This document shows, piece by piece, positions 54,422-63,035 of a DNA stretch of 64,000 nucleotides. Under the pieces are notes generated by a model. That model was not told the DNA's origin and made no database searches. It was given only the letters and a program-made list of their open reading frames with translations. The stretch is from Prevotella sp. (lineage in GTDB: Bacteria; Bacteroidota; Bacteroidia; Bacteroidales; Bacteroidaceae): positions 1-64,000 of the forward strand of contig JAFTQG010000005.1 in assembly GCA_017462915.1 (NCBI GenBank), written 5' to 3'. How positions within the stretch are numbered: position 1 is the first letter of the stretch; every line of letters starts with the position of its first letter. The position numbers were made by a program, and so were the translations under genes.

Positions 54422-54541
54422 AACTTGATGTTCCCAATGAGATTAAACAGACAGTTCGTTACCCTTTCTCGCACCCTCAGGTTTGCGACATACATCGCGA
54501 TATGGTCTATTTTAATCATCTCTGTTTTCTACTCTTAATCT

Positions 54542-55016
54542 CTATTCTTTTGTAAACGAGTGTATCTCGATCAGATTTCCCTCAGGGTCGGCGATGTAGC
54601 AGGTGCGCTGTCCCCACGGCATCGTCTGAGGTGCGAATATGGATTTCGCGCCCAACGCCGTCACACGCGCGTATTCCTCGTCCACATCCTTGAATGTCGG
54701 GACGTGAAATGCCAGCTCCATCGTGCCGTTCGCTTTGCGCATCTTTTTCACGCTCGGCATAGAATGCAAGCATCCTCTGCCCTCACTTAACCAAAACATT
54801 GAGTCCCTGCGGATATGCATATTCTCTGCCGGTCATCTGCTCGAATGCCGTGCGCGGGAACATAATCAGACACATATTCCCCAGCTGCATCCTGATATCT
54901 CCGTCCTTGCCGTTCCAGTCGGTCGTGAATCCCATGACGTCGCGGTAGAACGCCACCATGCTCTTATTGTCGGTCGTGAACAGTCCGACGGTGTTGAAAT
55001 CAAATTTACTCTCCAT
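54542..55016 (-). pseudogene. VOC-family (glyoxalase-like) protein gene broken by a 70-base insertion
   Basis: The N-terminal half (from 55016: FDFNTVGLFTTDNKSMVAFY, MCLIMFPRTAFEQMTG) and the C-terminal half (GTMELAFHVPTFKDVDEEYA, WGQRTCYIADPEGNLIEIHS) are in different frames. Homologues read from YPQGLN straight to GTMEL; here 70 extra bases (54728-54797) separate them, and the N-terminal frame stops after LNVLVK. The protein cannot be complete. The insert has no obvious target duplication. Confidence 0.75.
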
Positions 55017-55045
55017 AGATTCCTTTGTGTTGTAATTCCCTAATG

Positions 55046-55465
55046 TCAGTCCACCGTAAACTCTTCCGAACGGAAATTGCTGTAGAAGCGTCCTGATACG
55101 GCAGTGAATCTAAGCACGCAATAGTCAGGGTCGGTGACGCCCTGCGAATAATATTCCGTGTCGCCGTCACGCCAAATCATCTCTTTGCTGGCTGTGTCTG
55201 TCAAGACCTCCATCGTGCCGCGTAGCATGGCGCCGCGGAAGAAGCGGTTGTCACAGAAATATATGCAAGCCTTGTCGTTCTGCAGGAACTGCCTTACACG
55301 CATGGACGATGTGTTTGTGGTGAAATAGAAGACCTTGATGCCCTCCCTCTTTCTCGGTTGCAGCATGGCTTTGACACAAGGGTAGCCCTCGGAGTCCACT
55401 GAGCCGATGAAGGCAGTCTTCAGTTTGTCGGCCATGTTGCCGATGGTTTGTTCTGGATTTCGCAT
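55046..55465 (-). CDS. Pyridoxamine 5'-phosphate oxidase-like flavoprotein
   Basis: The 139-residue protein has the split-barrel FMN-binding fold of PNPOx-like or general-stress-26 proteins: KTAFIGSVDSEGYPCVKAM, KVFYFTTNTSSMRVRQFLQ, KACIYFCDNRFFRGAMLRGT. Members bind FMN or F420 and reduce various substrates; the actual role is unknown. A promoter-like TTTG-19-TACCTTTG lies 137 bases upstream on this strand. It precedes the broken VOC gene on the same strand, with a 29-base gap. Confidence 0.85.
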   Translation of the reverse strand: MRNPEQTIGNMADKLKTAFIGSVDSEGYPCVKAMLQPRKREGIKVFYFTTNTSSMRVRQFLQNDKACIYFCDNRFFRGAMLRGTMEVLTDTASKEMIWRDGDTEYYSQGVTDPDYCVLRFTAVSGRFYSNFRSEEFTVD

Positions 55466-55601
55466 GATTTCAGTTGTTTAAGTCGTTTATGATTGATTTC
55501 TTGTTGAAGCAACATCGTGCAGTGAAGGCATGTTCCATCGACAAGGCCAATGCCATGTCCCGTGCCCATTCGCTTGCTCGTCTGTCAGTATATAGCGGTC
55601 A

Positions 55602-55632
55602 CAAAGGTAGTGATTTTTTTCTGTAGGGCAAA
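55602..55632 (-). promoter_or_regulatory. Promoter of the PNPOx-like gene
   Basis: On the minus strand, TTTG at 55632-55629 and TACCTTTG at 55609-55602 are 19 bases apart, an excellent match to the Bacteroidota promoter. The leader to the ATG at 55465 is about 130 bases. The rest of the gap 55466-55898 shows no gene. Confidence 0.6.
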
Positions 55633-55828
55633 TGATGAAAGATGTTTTTTTAGCTTGCAGTCGGTAAAATCTTGTGCTGGCGGAATGAAAAAACTCCCGT
55701 TGCGTCTGGTTAGACCTTATGGAAGTAACATTATCCACTGGCAGTGTGCTGAAAATGCCATGCAAAACGCCCTTCTCTTGATACAGGACAGCCTGGGCGG
55801 CCGCATACGTTGAAATGTCGGAGAATCC

Positions 55829-55859
55829 TTTGCAAAGTCCGCAGGTTTTTGTATCTTTG
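55829..55859 (+). promoter_or_regulatory. Promoter of the GNAT gene
   Basis: TTTG at 55829-55832 and TATCTTTG at 55852-55859 are 19 bases apart. The ATG follows 39 bases later. Confidence 0.7.
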
Positions 55860-55898
55860 CATATTGTTTTGCAAATGAAAGCGTTATAGTAGACGATT

Positions 55899-56432
55899 AT
55901 GACAGAGACACGCATTACGGCAGCGAACGCCGACGGACAGCTGAGGCAGCTCTACGAGACGGCGTTTCCACGAGAGGAGCAGATACCATGGGGCGATCTC
56001 ATGCGCCTTACAGACGTCATGTCGCTGGATTTCATGGCTTACCATGATGACGGACAGCTTGTCGGGCTGACCGTGGTGTATCCCCGGAAGACGTTCAACT
56101 GGTTCTGGTACTTTGCCGTCAGGGAGGAACTGCGCGGAAGGGGCATAGGGCAGATGATACTCTCGAGACTGATGGACAGATACAAGGACAGGGCCTGTAT
56201 CCTTGATATGGAGTCGCCGAGGCAGGAGTGTGACAATGCCGTTCAGCGCGAGCGCCGTTACAGTTTCTATCTCCGCAACGGTTTCCGCGATACGGGTGTC
56301 GGCCGCTCGTTTGACGGAATAGACTATCTTATCATGATGAAAGGGGAGGGCACGTTCACCTTGCACGACTATGACACTATCCTTGAAGAACTGAAATCCT
56401 TCTGGTCTGCCATGCCTGACGCCGAGGAATGA
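55899..56432 (+). CDS. GNAT-family N-acetyltransferase
   Basis: The 177-residue protein has the acetyl-CoA motif FAVREELRGRGIGQMILSRL (about 68-87) and the following strand ACILDMESPRQECDN. The substrate is unknown. It has its own promoter and stands alone between the divergent PNPOx-like gene and the 22-bp array at 56487. Close relatives in Prevotella are annotated only as GNAT. Confidence 0.85.
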   Translation: MTETRITAANADGQLRQLYETAFPREEQIPWGDLMRLTDVMSLDFMAYHDDGQLVGLTVVYPRKTFNWFWYFAVREELRGRGIGQMILSRLMDRYKDRACILDMESPRQECDNAVQRERRYSFYLRNGFRDTGVGRSFDGIDYLIMMKGEGTFTLHDYDTILEELKSFWSAMPDAEE

Positions 56433-56486
56433 ACATGCGTAAGACACACCTCGCATACATGGGCGTATCGGTATGCAAATCAAAGG

Positions 56487-56574
56487 GTCACCTTTCGCCC
56501 GATAAAAGGTCACCTTTCGACTGGCGAAGTGTCACCCTTCATGCTGTAAAGTGTCACCTTTTGCAGATGGAAAA
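56487..56574 (+). repeat. Degenerate tandem array with exact 22-bp period
   Basis: Units start at 56487, 56509, 56531 and 56553: GTCACCTTTCGCCCGATAAA(AG), GTCACCTTTCGACTGGCGAA(GT), GTCACCCTTCATGCTGTAAA(GT) and GTCACCTTTTGCAGATGGAA(AA). The first 10 bases are conserved, the remainder varies and tends to end in AAA. It is the most regular of the three 22-bp arrays and lies between the GNAT gene and a dehydrogenase gene. Confidence 0.8.
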
Positions 56575-56686
56575 GCGGTCTTGTGTATAGTCGGCTGTGT
56601 GTTAATGTTTTACGATAAAATGCGTGATAAAACTTTTTGCCACAGTTTCGGAAACCTGATTAAACAAAAACAATATTGACGATATT

Positions 56687-57640
56687 ATGAAAATAGTAGT
56701 GCTTGACGGATATACGGTCAATCCCGGCGACATCAGTTGGGAAGAAATCAGTGGGCAGGGCGATTTCGTGTGCTATGACCGCACAGCTCCGGAGGACGTC
56801 GTGGAGCGTGCGGCAGATGCCGAGATTATCCTTACAAACAAGGTCGTGATAGGCCGTGAGGAGATAGACAGGCTTCCGCGCCTGCAATATATTGGTGTCA
56901 TGGCGACAGGATACAATGTCGTGGATTACAGGTATGCGCGTGAGAAAGGCATCATCGTCACCAATGTCCCGGCATACAGCACCGCCTCTGTCGCGCAGAT
57001 GGCGTTTGCACATCTGCTCCATGTCGTCAACGATGTCGCGCATTACGCCTCCGAGAACAAGAACGGCCGCTGGTGCGCGTCACCCGATTTCAGCTATCAG
57101 GACGCGCCACAGCGCGAGTTGGCGCAGATGACTATCGGCATATTCGGCCTCGGCGATATCGGCAGCAGGGTGGCAGGGATAGCCGAAGCCTTCGGCATGA
57201 CAGTGCTTGCCGTGACGAGCAAGCCGCAGGAGGCTCTGCCGGAATATGTCAGGAAGGTGACTTGGGACGAGATGCTCGCCGAGAGCGACGTCATCACCCT
57301 TCACTGTCCGCTTGCCGACGACACGTTCGAGATGATAGACGCCGTGACCCTCGCGCGTATGCGTACGGGCTGTATACTTATGAATATGAGTCGCGGACCG
57401 CTGATTAACGAGCAGGCTGTGGCGGATGCGCTTGCCGACGGAATGCTCGGGGCGTACTGCGCCGATGTCCTGTCGCTGGAACCTCCACGCGCCGACAATC
57501 CGCTCCTGACAGCCCCGCGTTGCTGTCTTACTCCCCATATAGCATGGGCTACAGTGGAAGCAAGGCAACGTCTTTTGCAGATATGTGCACAGAATATCTG
57601 TAAATTTGTAAGAAAATCGCCTCAAAATGTTATAAATTGA
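56687..57640 (+). CDS. D-isomer-specific 2-hydroxyacid dehydrogenase
   Basis: The 317-residue NAD-dependent dehydrogenase may be a glycerate (hydroxypyruvate) dehydrogenase. It has the Rossmann motif GIFGLGDIGSRVAGIA (about 147-162), the catalytic Arg in LMNMSRGPLINEQA, the Glu in the segment LSLEPPRADNPLL, and the His in TPHIAWATVEAR. Substrate choice among 2-hydroxyacids cannot be fixed from motifs. It stands upstream of the ilv operon, separated by 138 bases that contain the ilvD promoter. Confidence 0.92.
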   Translation: MKIVVLDGYTVNPGDISWEEISGQGDFVCYDRTAPEDVVERAADAEIILTNKVVIGREEIDRLPRLQYIGVMATGYNVVDYRYAREKGIIVTNVPAYSTASVAQMAFAHLLHVVNDVAHYASENKNGRWCASPDFSYQDAPQRELAQMTIGIFGLGDIGSRVAGIAEAFGMTVLAVTSKPQEALPEYVRKVTWDEMLAESDVITLHCPLADDTFEMIDAVTLARMRTGCILMNMSRGPLINEQAVADALADGMLGAYCADVLSLEPPRADNPLLTAPRCCLTPHIAWATVEARQRLLQICAQNICKFVRKSPQNVIN

Positions 57641-57668
57641 AAGTAAAAAGTATTTTTCTGCTTAAAGT

Positions 57669-57700
57669 TTTGGTGGGTATCGGATTTTTGACTAACTTTG
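57669..57700 (+). promoter_or_regulatory. Promoter of the ilv operon
   Basis: TTTG at 57669-57672 and TAACTTTG at 57693-57700 are 20 bases apart. The leader of about 75 bases shows no leader peptide rich in Ile, Val or Leu, so classical attenuation is not evident. Confidence 0.65.
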
Positions 57701-57778
57701 CAATATAATTGTCGGGGCATCGTCTTGATGCGCCGTATATGGTTCGGTAAAAAGATAAAAACAAAGATATAACGCATT

Positions 57779-59581
57779 ATGAAACATCAACTTCGCAGTG
57801 CTGTCTGTACAGAGGGACGCCGCATGGCAGGCGCCAGAGCTCTTTGGGTCGCCAACGGAATGAAGCGCGAGCAATTCGGCAAGCCTATTATAGCCATAGT
57901 CAACTCTTTCACACAGTTTGTCCCGGGGCATACACATCTTCATGAGATAGGCCAGATAGTCAAGGCCGAGATAGAGAACATGGGGTGTTACGCCGCCGAG
58001 TTCAATACCATTGCGGTTGATGACGGCATAGCCATGGGCCACGACGGTATGCTTTATTCCCTCCCCTCGCGCGATGTCATAGCGGATTCCGTGGAGTATA
58101 TGGTCAATGCCCATAAGGCAGACGCCATGATATGCATATCCAACTGCGACAAGGTCACTCCGGGTATGCTGATGGCAGCCATGCGTCTCAATATCCCTGC
58201 GGTATTCGTTTCCGGCGGTCCTATGGAGGCCGGAAAGTGGAAAGGTGAGAATGCAGACCTTATCACGGCGATGGTGAAGGGCGGAGACCCTACGGTCAGT
58301 GACGAGGAACTTGCTCAGATAGAGAGCTGTGCGTGTCCCGGCTGCGGCGCTTGCTCTGGCATGTTCACCGCCAATTCCATGAACTCCCTTACCGAGGCGA
58401 TAGGCCTGTCGCTCCCGGGCAACGGCTCTATCCTTGCCACACATGTCAACCGCATACAGCTGTTTAAGGATGCTGCACGTCAGATCGTGAAGAACGCCCT
58501 CGCGTATTACGAGGACGGTGACGACTCTGTCCTGCCGCGTTCCATCGCTACACGACAGGCTTTCCTCAACGCCATGACGCTCGACATCGCTATGGGCGCG
58601 TCTACAAATACCGTGTTGCATCTCCTTGCCGTCGCGCAGGAGGGAGAGGTGGACTTCAGCATGGCGGACATCGACGCGCTTTCACGCAAGGTGCCGTTCC
58701 TCTGCAAACTTGCCCCTAACTGGCAGAAATACAGTATTCAGGAGGAAAACCGTGCCGGTGGAATCCTCGGAATCCTCGGCGAGCTTGCCAAGGGTGACCT
58801 TCTCGACCTCTCATGCAGACGCGTGAACGGTGCTACGCTCGGGGAGGACATCGCGAAATACAGCATTACAGGAACGGAAATCCATCCTGAGGCCGACCGC
58901 ATATACCGTTCTGCCCCAGGAGGGAAGTTCTCGACGAAGATGGGGTCTCAGGACACACGTTGGGAAACCCTTGACACAGATCGCGCAAACGGCTGTATCC
59001 GCGACATAGAACACGCCTATACCAAGGATGGCGGCATGGCTGTCCTTTTCGGAAACATAGCCCAGGACGGCTGTGTCGTGAAGACTGCCGGCGTCGCTCC
59101 GGAGCTTTGGCATTTTGAAGGCCCTGCCGTGGTCTTCGATTCACAGGAAGACGCTTGCGAAGGTATCCTTGGCGGAAAGGTCAAGAAGGGCGACTGCGTT
59201 GTCATAACCCACGAAGGTCCGAAGGGAGGGCCGGGTATGCAGGAGATGCTTTACCCTACATCGTACATCAAGTCGATGCACATGGGCAAGGAGTGCGCCC
59301 TGATTACCGACGGCCGCTTTTCCGGCGGCACATCCGGACTGTCCATAGGACACATCTCTCCGGAGGCTGCCAGCGGCGGCAATATCGGCAAAATCAAGGA
59401 CGGAGACATAATCGTCATAGACATACCGAGCCGTTCGATAAATGTAAAGCTCTCTGATGAGGAGCTCGCTGCCCGTCCGCAGCAGCCGCTGAAGCGCAAC
59501 CGTGTCGTGTCGAAGGCTCTTCGCGCTTACGCTCAGTCGGTATCGTCGGCGGATAAAGGTGGTGTAAGGATTATAGAATAA
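57779..59581 (+). CDS. ilvD: Dihydroxy-acid dehydratase
   Basis: IlvD removes water from dihydroxy acids to form the 2-oxo acid precursors of Val and Ile; it uses an iron-sulfur cluster. The 600 residues are typical. Cluster-binding Cys are in [13 protein letters not shown] and [19 protein letters not shown], and the late [15 protein letters not shown] and [14 protein letters not shown] match the family. It is the first gene of the ilv operon; ilvB follows after seven bases. Confidence 0.97.
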   Translation: MKHQLRSAVCTEGRRMAGARALWVANGMKREQFGKPIIAIVNSFTQFVPGHTHLHEIGQIVKAEIENMGCYAAEFNTIAVDDGIAMGHDGMLYSLPSRDVIADSVEYMVNAHKADAMICISNCDKVTPGMLMAAMRLNIPAVFVSGGPMEAGKWKGENADLITAMVKGGDPTVSDEELAQIESCACPGCGACSGMFTANSMNSLTEAIGLSLPGNGSILATHVNRIQLFKDAARQIVKNALAYYEDGDDSVLPRSIATRQAFLNAMTLDIAMGASTNTVLHLLAVAQEGEVDFSMADIDALSRKVPFLCKLAPNWQKYSIQEENRAGGILGILGELAKGDLLDLSCRRVNGATLGEDIAKYSITGTEIHPEADRIYRSAPGGKFSTKMGSQDTRWETLDTDRANGCIRDIEHAYTKDGGMAVLFGNIAQDGCVVKTAGVAPELWHFEGPAVVFDSQEDACEGILGGKVKKGDCVVITHEGPKGGPGMQEMLYPTSYIKSMHMGKECALITDGRFSGGTSGLSIGHISPEAASGGNIGKIKDGDIIVIDIPSRSINVKLSDEELAARPQQPLKRNRVVSKALRAYAQSVSSADKGGVRIIE

Positions 59582-59588
59582 CAGGAAG

Positions 59589-61286
59589 ATGATGGAAAAG
59601 ATTTCAGGAGCAGAGGCTCTGATGCGCTCACTGGAGCATGAAGGGGTGGATACGCTTTTCGGTTATCCGGGCGGCGCTATCATGCCTACATTCGATGCCT
59701 TGTATGACCATAAGAAGACGTTGAACCATATACTCGTGAGGCACGAGCAGGCCGCTGTACACGCTGCGCAGGGCTATGCACGTGTCAGCGGCAGGGTAGG
59801 GTGCGCGCTTGTCACTTCGGGTCCCGGTGCGATGAACACCATAACAGGAATTGCCGATGCGATGATAGACTCCACACCGCTTGTCGTCATCTGCGGTCAG
59901 GTGGGTGCGGCGATGCTCGGCACCGACGCCTTTCAGGAGATAGACGTTGTCGGTGTCACTCAGCCGATTTCAAAATGGAACTATCAGATACGCCGTGCGG
60001 AGGATATCCCTTGGGCTGTTGCCCGCGCTTTCTATATCGCAAAGAGCGGACGTCCGGGACCTGTCGTGCTGGATTTCGCGAAGAATGCACAGACGGCGAT
60101 GATTGAATACCAGCCACAGCATGTGGATTTCATACGCAGCTACAATCCCAATCCGCTTTCAGAGCAGTCCGTAATAGAAGAGGCGGCGCGGATGATCAAT
60201 GCGAGTATCAAGCCTTTCATGCTTGTGGGACAGGGCGTTGAGATAGCCGGAGCTCGCGAGGAGCTGCTTGCCCTTTGCGAGAAAGCACAGATACCGTTCG
60301 GCCAGACTATGCTCGGACTGTCGGCTGCCCCTACGGAGCATCCGCTGAATATGGGTATGCTCGGAATGCACGGCAACCTTGCGCCTAACGTGATGACAAA
60401 CCAGTGTGACCTGCTCATAGCCGTCGGTATGCGTTTTGACGACCGTGTGACGGGCGACCTGAAGACTTACGCGAAGCAGGCGAAGGTGATACATTTCGAG
60501 ATAGACCCTTCGGAGGTGAACAAGAATGTGAAAACCAGCCTTGCCGTGCTCGGCAACTGCAAGCAGACTCTTGCCGATATACTGCCGTATGTGGACGAGG
60601 CAAGGCACAATGCGTGGATAGAATCCTTCAAGCCTTATGCCGAAAAGGAATATGATAAGGTGATAGCTCCTGCGCTGAATCCTGCCGACGGCCCGCTGCT
60701 TATGGGCGAGATTGTCCGTAAAGTGAGCGAATGCGCCAACAATGAGGCTGTCCTTGTGACGGATGTCGGGCAGAACCAGCTCTTTGCCTGCCGCTATTTC
60801 AAATACACAAGGCCACGCTCTATTGTGACATCCGGCGGTGCCGGCACTATGGGCTTTGGCATTCCGGCGGCTATAGGAGCGACATTCGGTGCGCCGGATC
60901 GTACGGTGTGCATGTTCTGCGGTGACGGGGGATTTCAGATGACGATACAGGAACTTGGCACAATCATGGAGCAACAGTGTCCTGTGAAGATGATTATCCT
61001 GAACAATAACTTCCTCGGCAATGTCCGACAGTGGCAGTATACGTTCTTCAACAAGCGTTACTCGTTCACGCCGATGCTCAACCCTGATTATGAGAAAATC
61101 GCGGAAGGCTATGGCATACCGTGCCGAACTGTCATCGACCGCAAGGACCTCGACGAGGCTGTCCGTGAGATGCTTGCCGCGGAAGGACCGTATATCCTGC
61201 AGTGTGCGGTGAAGGAAGAGGACGATGTGCTGCCTATGACGCCTCCTGGAGGAAGTGTAGACGAGATGCTTCTGGAGGTGAAATAA
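59589..61286 (+). CDS. ilvB: Acetolactate synthase, large (catalytic) subunit
   Basis: IlvB is the thiamine-diphosphate and FAD enzyme making acetolactate or acetohydroxybutyrate. The 565-residue protein has GAEALMRSLEHEGVDTLFGY at the start, the catalytic Glu in VRHEQAAVHAAQGYAR, the FAD region MLGMHGNLAPNV, and the thiamine-diphosphate motif CGDGGFQMTIQEL ending near NN. The ATGs at 59589 and 59592 are adjacent; either may be used. It precedes ilvN by 51 bases. Confidence 0.97.
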   Translation: MMEKISGAEALMRSLEHEGVDTLFGYPGGAIMPTFDALYDHKKTLNHILVRHEQAAVHAAQGYARVSGRVGCALVTSGPGAMNTITGIADAMIDSTPLVVICGQVGAAMLGTDAFQEIDVVGVTQPISKWNYQIRRAEDIPWAVARAFYIAKSGRPGPVVLDFAKNAQTAMIEYQPQHVDFIRSYNPNPLSEQSVIEEAARMINASIKPFMLVGQGVEIAGAREELLALCEKAQIPFGQTMLGLSAAPTEHPLNMGMLGMHGNLAPNVMTNQCDLLIAVGMRFDDRVTGDLKTYAKQAKVIHFEIDPSEVNKNVKTSLAVLGNCKQTLADILPYVDEARHNAWIESFKPYAEKEYDKVIAPALNPADGPLLMGEIVRKVSECANNEAVLVTDVGQNQLFACRYFKYTRPRSIVTSGGAGTMGFGIPAAIGATFGAPDRTVCMFCGDGGFQMTIQELGTIMEQQCPVKMIILNNNFLGNVRQWQYTFFNKRYSFTPMLNPDYEKIAEGYGIPCRTVIDRKDLDEAVREMLAAEGPYILQCAVKEEDDVLPMTPPGGSVDEMLLEVK

Positions 61287-61337
61287 TGGGGCGTTTCATG
61301 GAAATGAACAGATTGTCGTAAAAAGAAAACGTAACTT

Positions 61338-62168
61338 ATGTCAACAAATAAGAATGTCGGTGCTGCGGAATGTGGCGACTGCAATACTTGCGGAAAGTGT
61401 GATGAGATGCAGGAGGTAACTCCTGAAATGCGCGGACTGAACGATGCTGTCCGTGCCGCGGCTTCGGTAGACTATAACTCTTACGAGAAGAATCTTGCCC
61501 GTCAGCGCAGGGCAACGCTTGAGGTGGATGACGCTCAGGGCACACAGTGCGAGCGTTTCTCACGCAATTCTGTCGTCCGTCCGTCCGTTCCGGGACATGA
61601 GGGAGCTATCCTCAACAGCCGTGCCGGACTGACATTGTACACCCTGATAATATATTCCGAGAACTATGCCGGTATCCTTAATCAGATAACAGCTGTCTTC
61701 ACGCGCCGTCAGGTGAACATCGAGTCTCTCAATGTCTCGTCTTCCTCTACGCCCGGTGTGCACAAATACACAATCACCTGTTACTGCAAGCAGGAGATGG
61801 CAGAGATGCTTGTGAAGCAGATAGAGAAGAAAATCGATGTCTTGCAGGCAAACTGCTTCGTCGATGACGAGATATTCATCCTCGAGACATCCCTCCTGAA
61901 GCTGTCCTCTCCTATGGTAATGGCCAATCAGGAGATATCCCGCATCGTGCGCCGCTTCTCTGCCCGTATGGTGGAAGTCAACCCTACATACACTATTGTA
62001 GAGAAGACAGGCATTACGGAGGATATACTCAATCTCTTCCATCAGCTTGATGCCATAGGCTGTGTGTTGCAGTTCGTGCGCTCGGGACGTATCGCCATAA
62101 CCCGCTCATGTATAGAGCGCCTTGACCAGTATCTCACACAGCGTGAGGAAGAAAGGGACAGTTTGTAG
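61338..62168 (+). CDS. ilvN: Acetolactate synthase small subunit with Cys-rich N-terminal extension
   Basis: The regulatory subunit usually has about 160-190 residues; this one has 276. Residues about 95-270 hold the ACT domain (LYTLIIYSENYAGILNQITA, VFTRRQVNIESLNVS) and the conserved C-terminal region (DILNLFHQLDAIGCVLQFVR). The first 95 residues are extra and begin with ECGDCNTCGKC, giving Cys12, Cys15, Cys18 and Cys21, a CxxCxxCxxC pattern able to bind metal or an iron-sulfur cluster. A later ATG to give the short form is not obvious. Metal sensing is a guess. Confidence 0.9.
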   Translation: MSTNKNVGAAECGDCNTCGKCDEMQEVTPEMRGLNDAVRAAASVDYNSYEKNLARQRRATLEVDDAQGTQCERFSRNSVVRPSVPGHEGAILNSRAGLTLYTLIIYSENYAGILNQITAVFTRRQVNIESLNVSSSSTPGVHKYTITCYCKQEMAEMLVKQIEKKIDVLQANCFVDDEIFILETSLLKLSSPMVMANQEISRIVRRFSARMVEVNPTYTIVEKTGITEDILNLFHQLDAIGCVLQFVRSGRIAITRSCIERLDQYLTQREEERDSL

Positions 62169-62196
62169 AATATTCATCTAAGATTGTAATGCCAGT

Positions 62197-63006
62197 ATGA
62201 AGGAATCCGTAGAGGAAAGAATAGCAAAATGGGGTAAGGTAGGGCGTTATGAGAATGTTGCTGAACCTTTTCATTGCGACGTGAACCATTGCCTCTTCAT
62301 GGGACATCTCGGCAATCATCTGCTCAATGCTGCCGATTTCCATTCCTCGGACAGAGGTTTCGGAATGAAGTTCCTTAATGGTGTAAACAAGACTTGGGTA
62401 TTGTCGCGCCTTGTCATCGAGATGGATGACATGCCGAAACAGTACGAGAGATTCTATGTCGAGACATGGGTGGAATCGGCAATGCGCAGCTTTACAAACC
62501 GAAATTTCCGTGTCGAGGCGCAGGATGGACGCTCTATAGGCTTCGGACGCTCTATCTGGGCTCTAATAGATACAGGGACAAGGCAGCCGTGCAACCTTAT
62601 GGATATCCATGATGGTGAGATTTCATGCTGGGTTGAGAGTGAAAAAGACTGTCCGATAGCCAAGCCCGGAAGGGTGAAGATGTCGAAGGATGTGCCTCTG
62701 GAGGCAGAACTTGTGGCTAAATACAGCGACATAGACGTGAATGGACATGTCAACTCTGTAAAGTATATAGAGCATGTGCTGGATCTCTTTCCGCTTGATG
62801 TGTACAGGAACAAGTACCTTTCGCGGTTTGAAATCGCTTATGTCGCCGAATGTCATGCCGGGGATACGCTTCGCTTCTATAAGGAGCAGATGTCGGAAAA
62901 CGAATACGAGGTGCGCATAACAAAGGTAGTGCATGAGGACGAAACGCACATCTCAGAGGTGGAATGTGTACGTTCATCCGTAAGATTCATAGAGAAAAAC
63001 AAATAG
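62197..63006 (+). CDS. Acyl-ACP thioesterase
   Basis: The 269-residue FatA/FatB-type thioesterase releases fatty acids from acyl carrier protein. It has two hot-dog folds: the first with HLGNHLLNAADFHSSDRGFG and VLSRLVIEMDDMPKQYE, the second with the catalytic DVNGHVNSVKYIEHVL (Asn and His). In Bacteroidota this gene often lies between ilvN and ilvC, as here, linking branched-chain precursors to lipid metabolism. Co-transcription with ilvN (28-base gap) is likely. Confidence 0.92.
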   Translation: MKESVEERIAKWGKVGRYENVAEPFHCDVNHCLFMGHLGNHLLNAADFHSSDRGFGMKFLNGVNKTWVLSRLVIEMDDMPKQYERFYVETWVESAMRSFTNRNFRVEAQDGRSIGFGRSIWALIDTGTRQPCNLMDIHDGEISCWVESEKDCPIAKPGRVKMSKDVPLEAELVAKYSDIDVNGHVNSVKYIEHVLDLFPLDVYRNKYLSRFEIAYVAECHAGDTLRFYKEQMSENEYEVRITKVVHEDETHISEVECVRSSVRFIEKNK

Positions 63007-63035
63007 TCATATACAACAAATCAAAATTATCAACA

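Noticed and set aside
55487..55915. A 142-codon minus-strand frame between the PNPOx-like and GNAT genes
   Set aside because: It overlaps two good promoters and has no family features; treated as chance.
56487..56574. CRISPR array
   Set aside because: The period of 22 and the half-conserved units do not fit repeat-spacer structure, and no cas genes are present in the window. The 32-bp iterons at 40936 were rejected as CRISPR for the same reasons.
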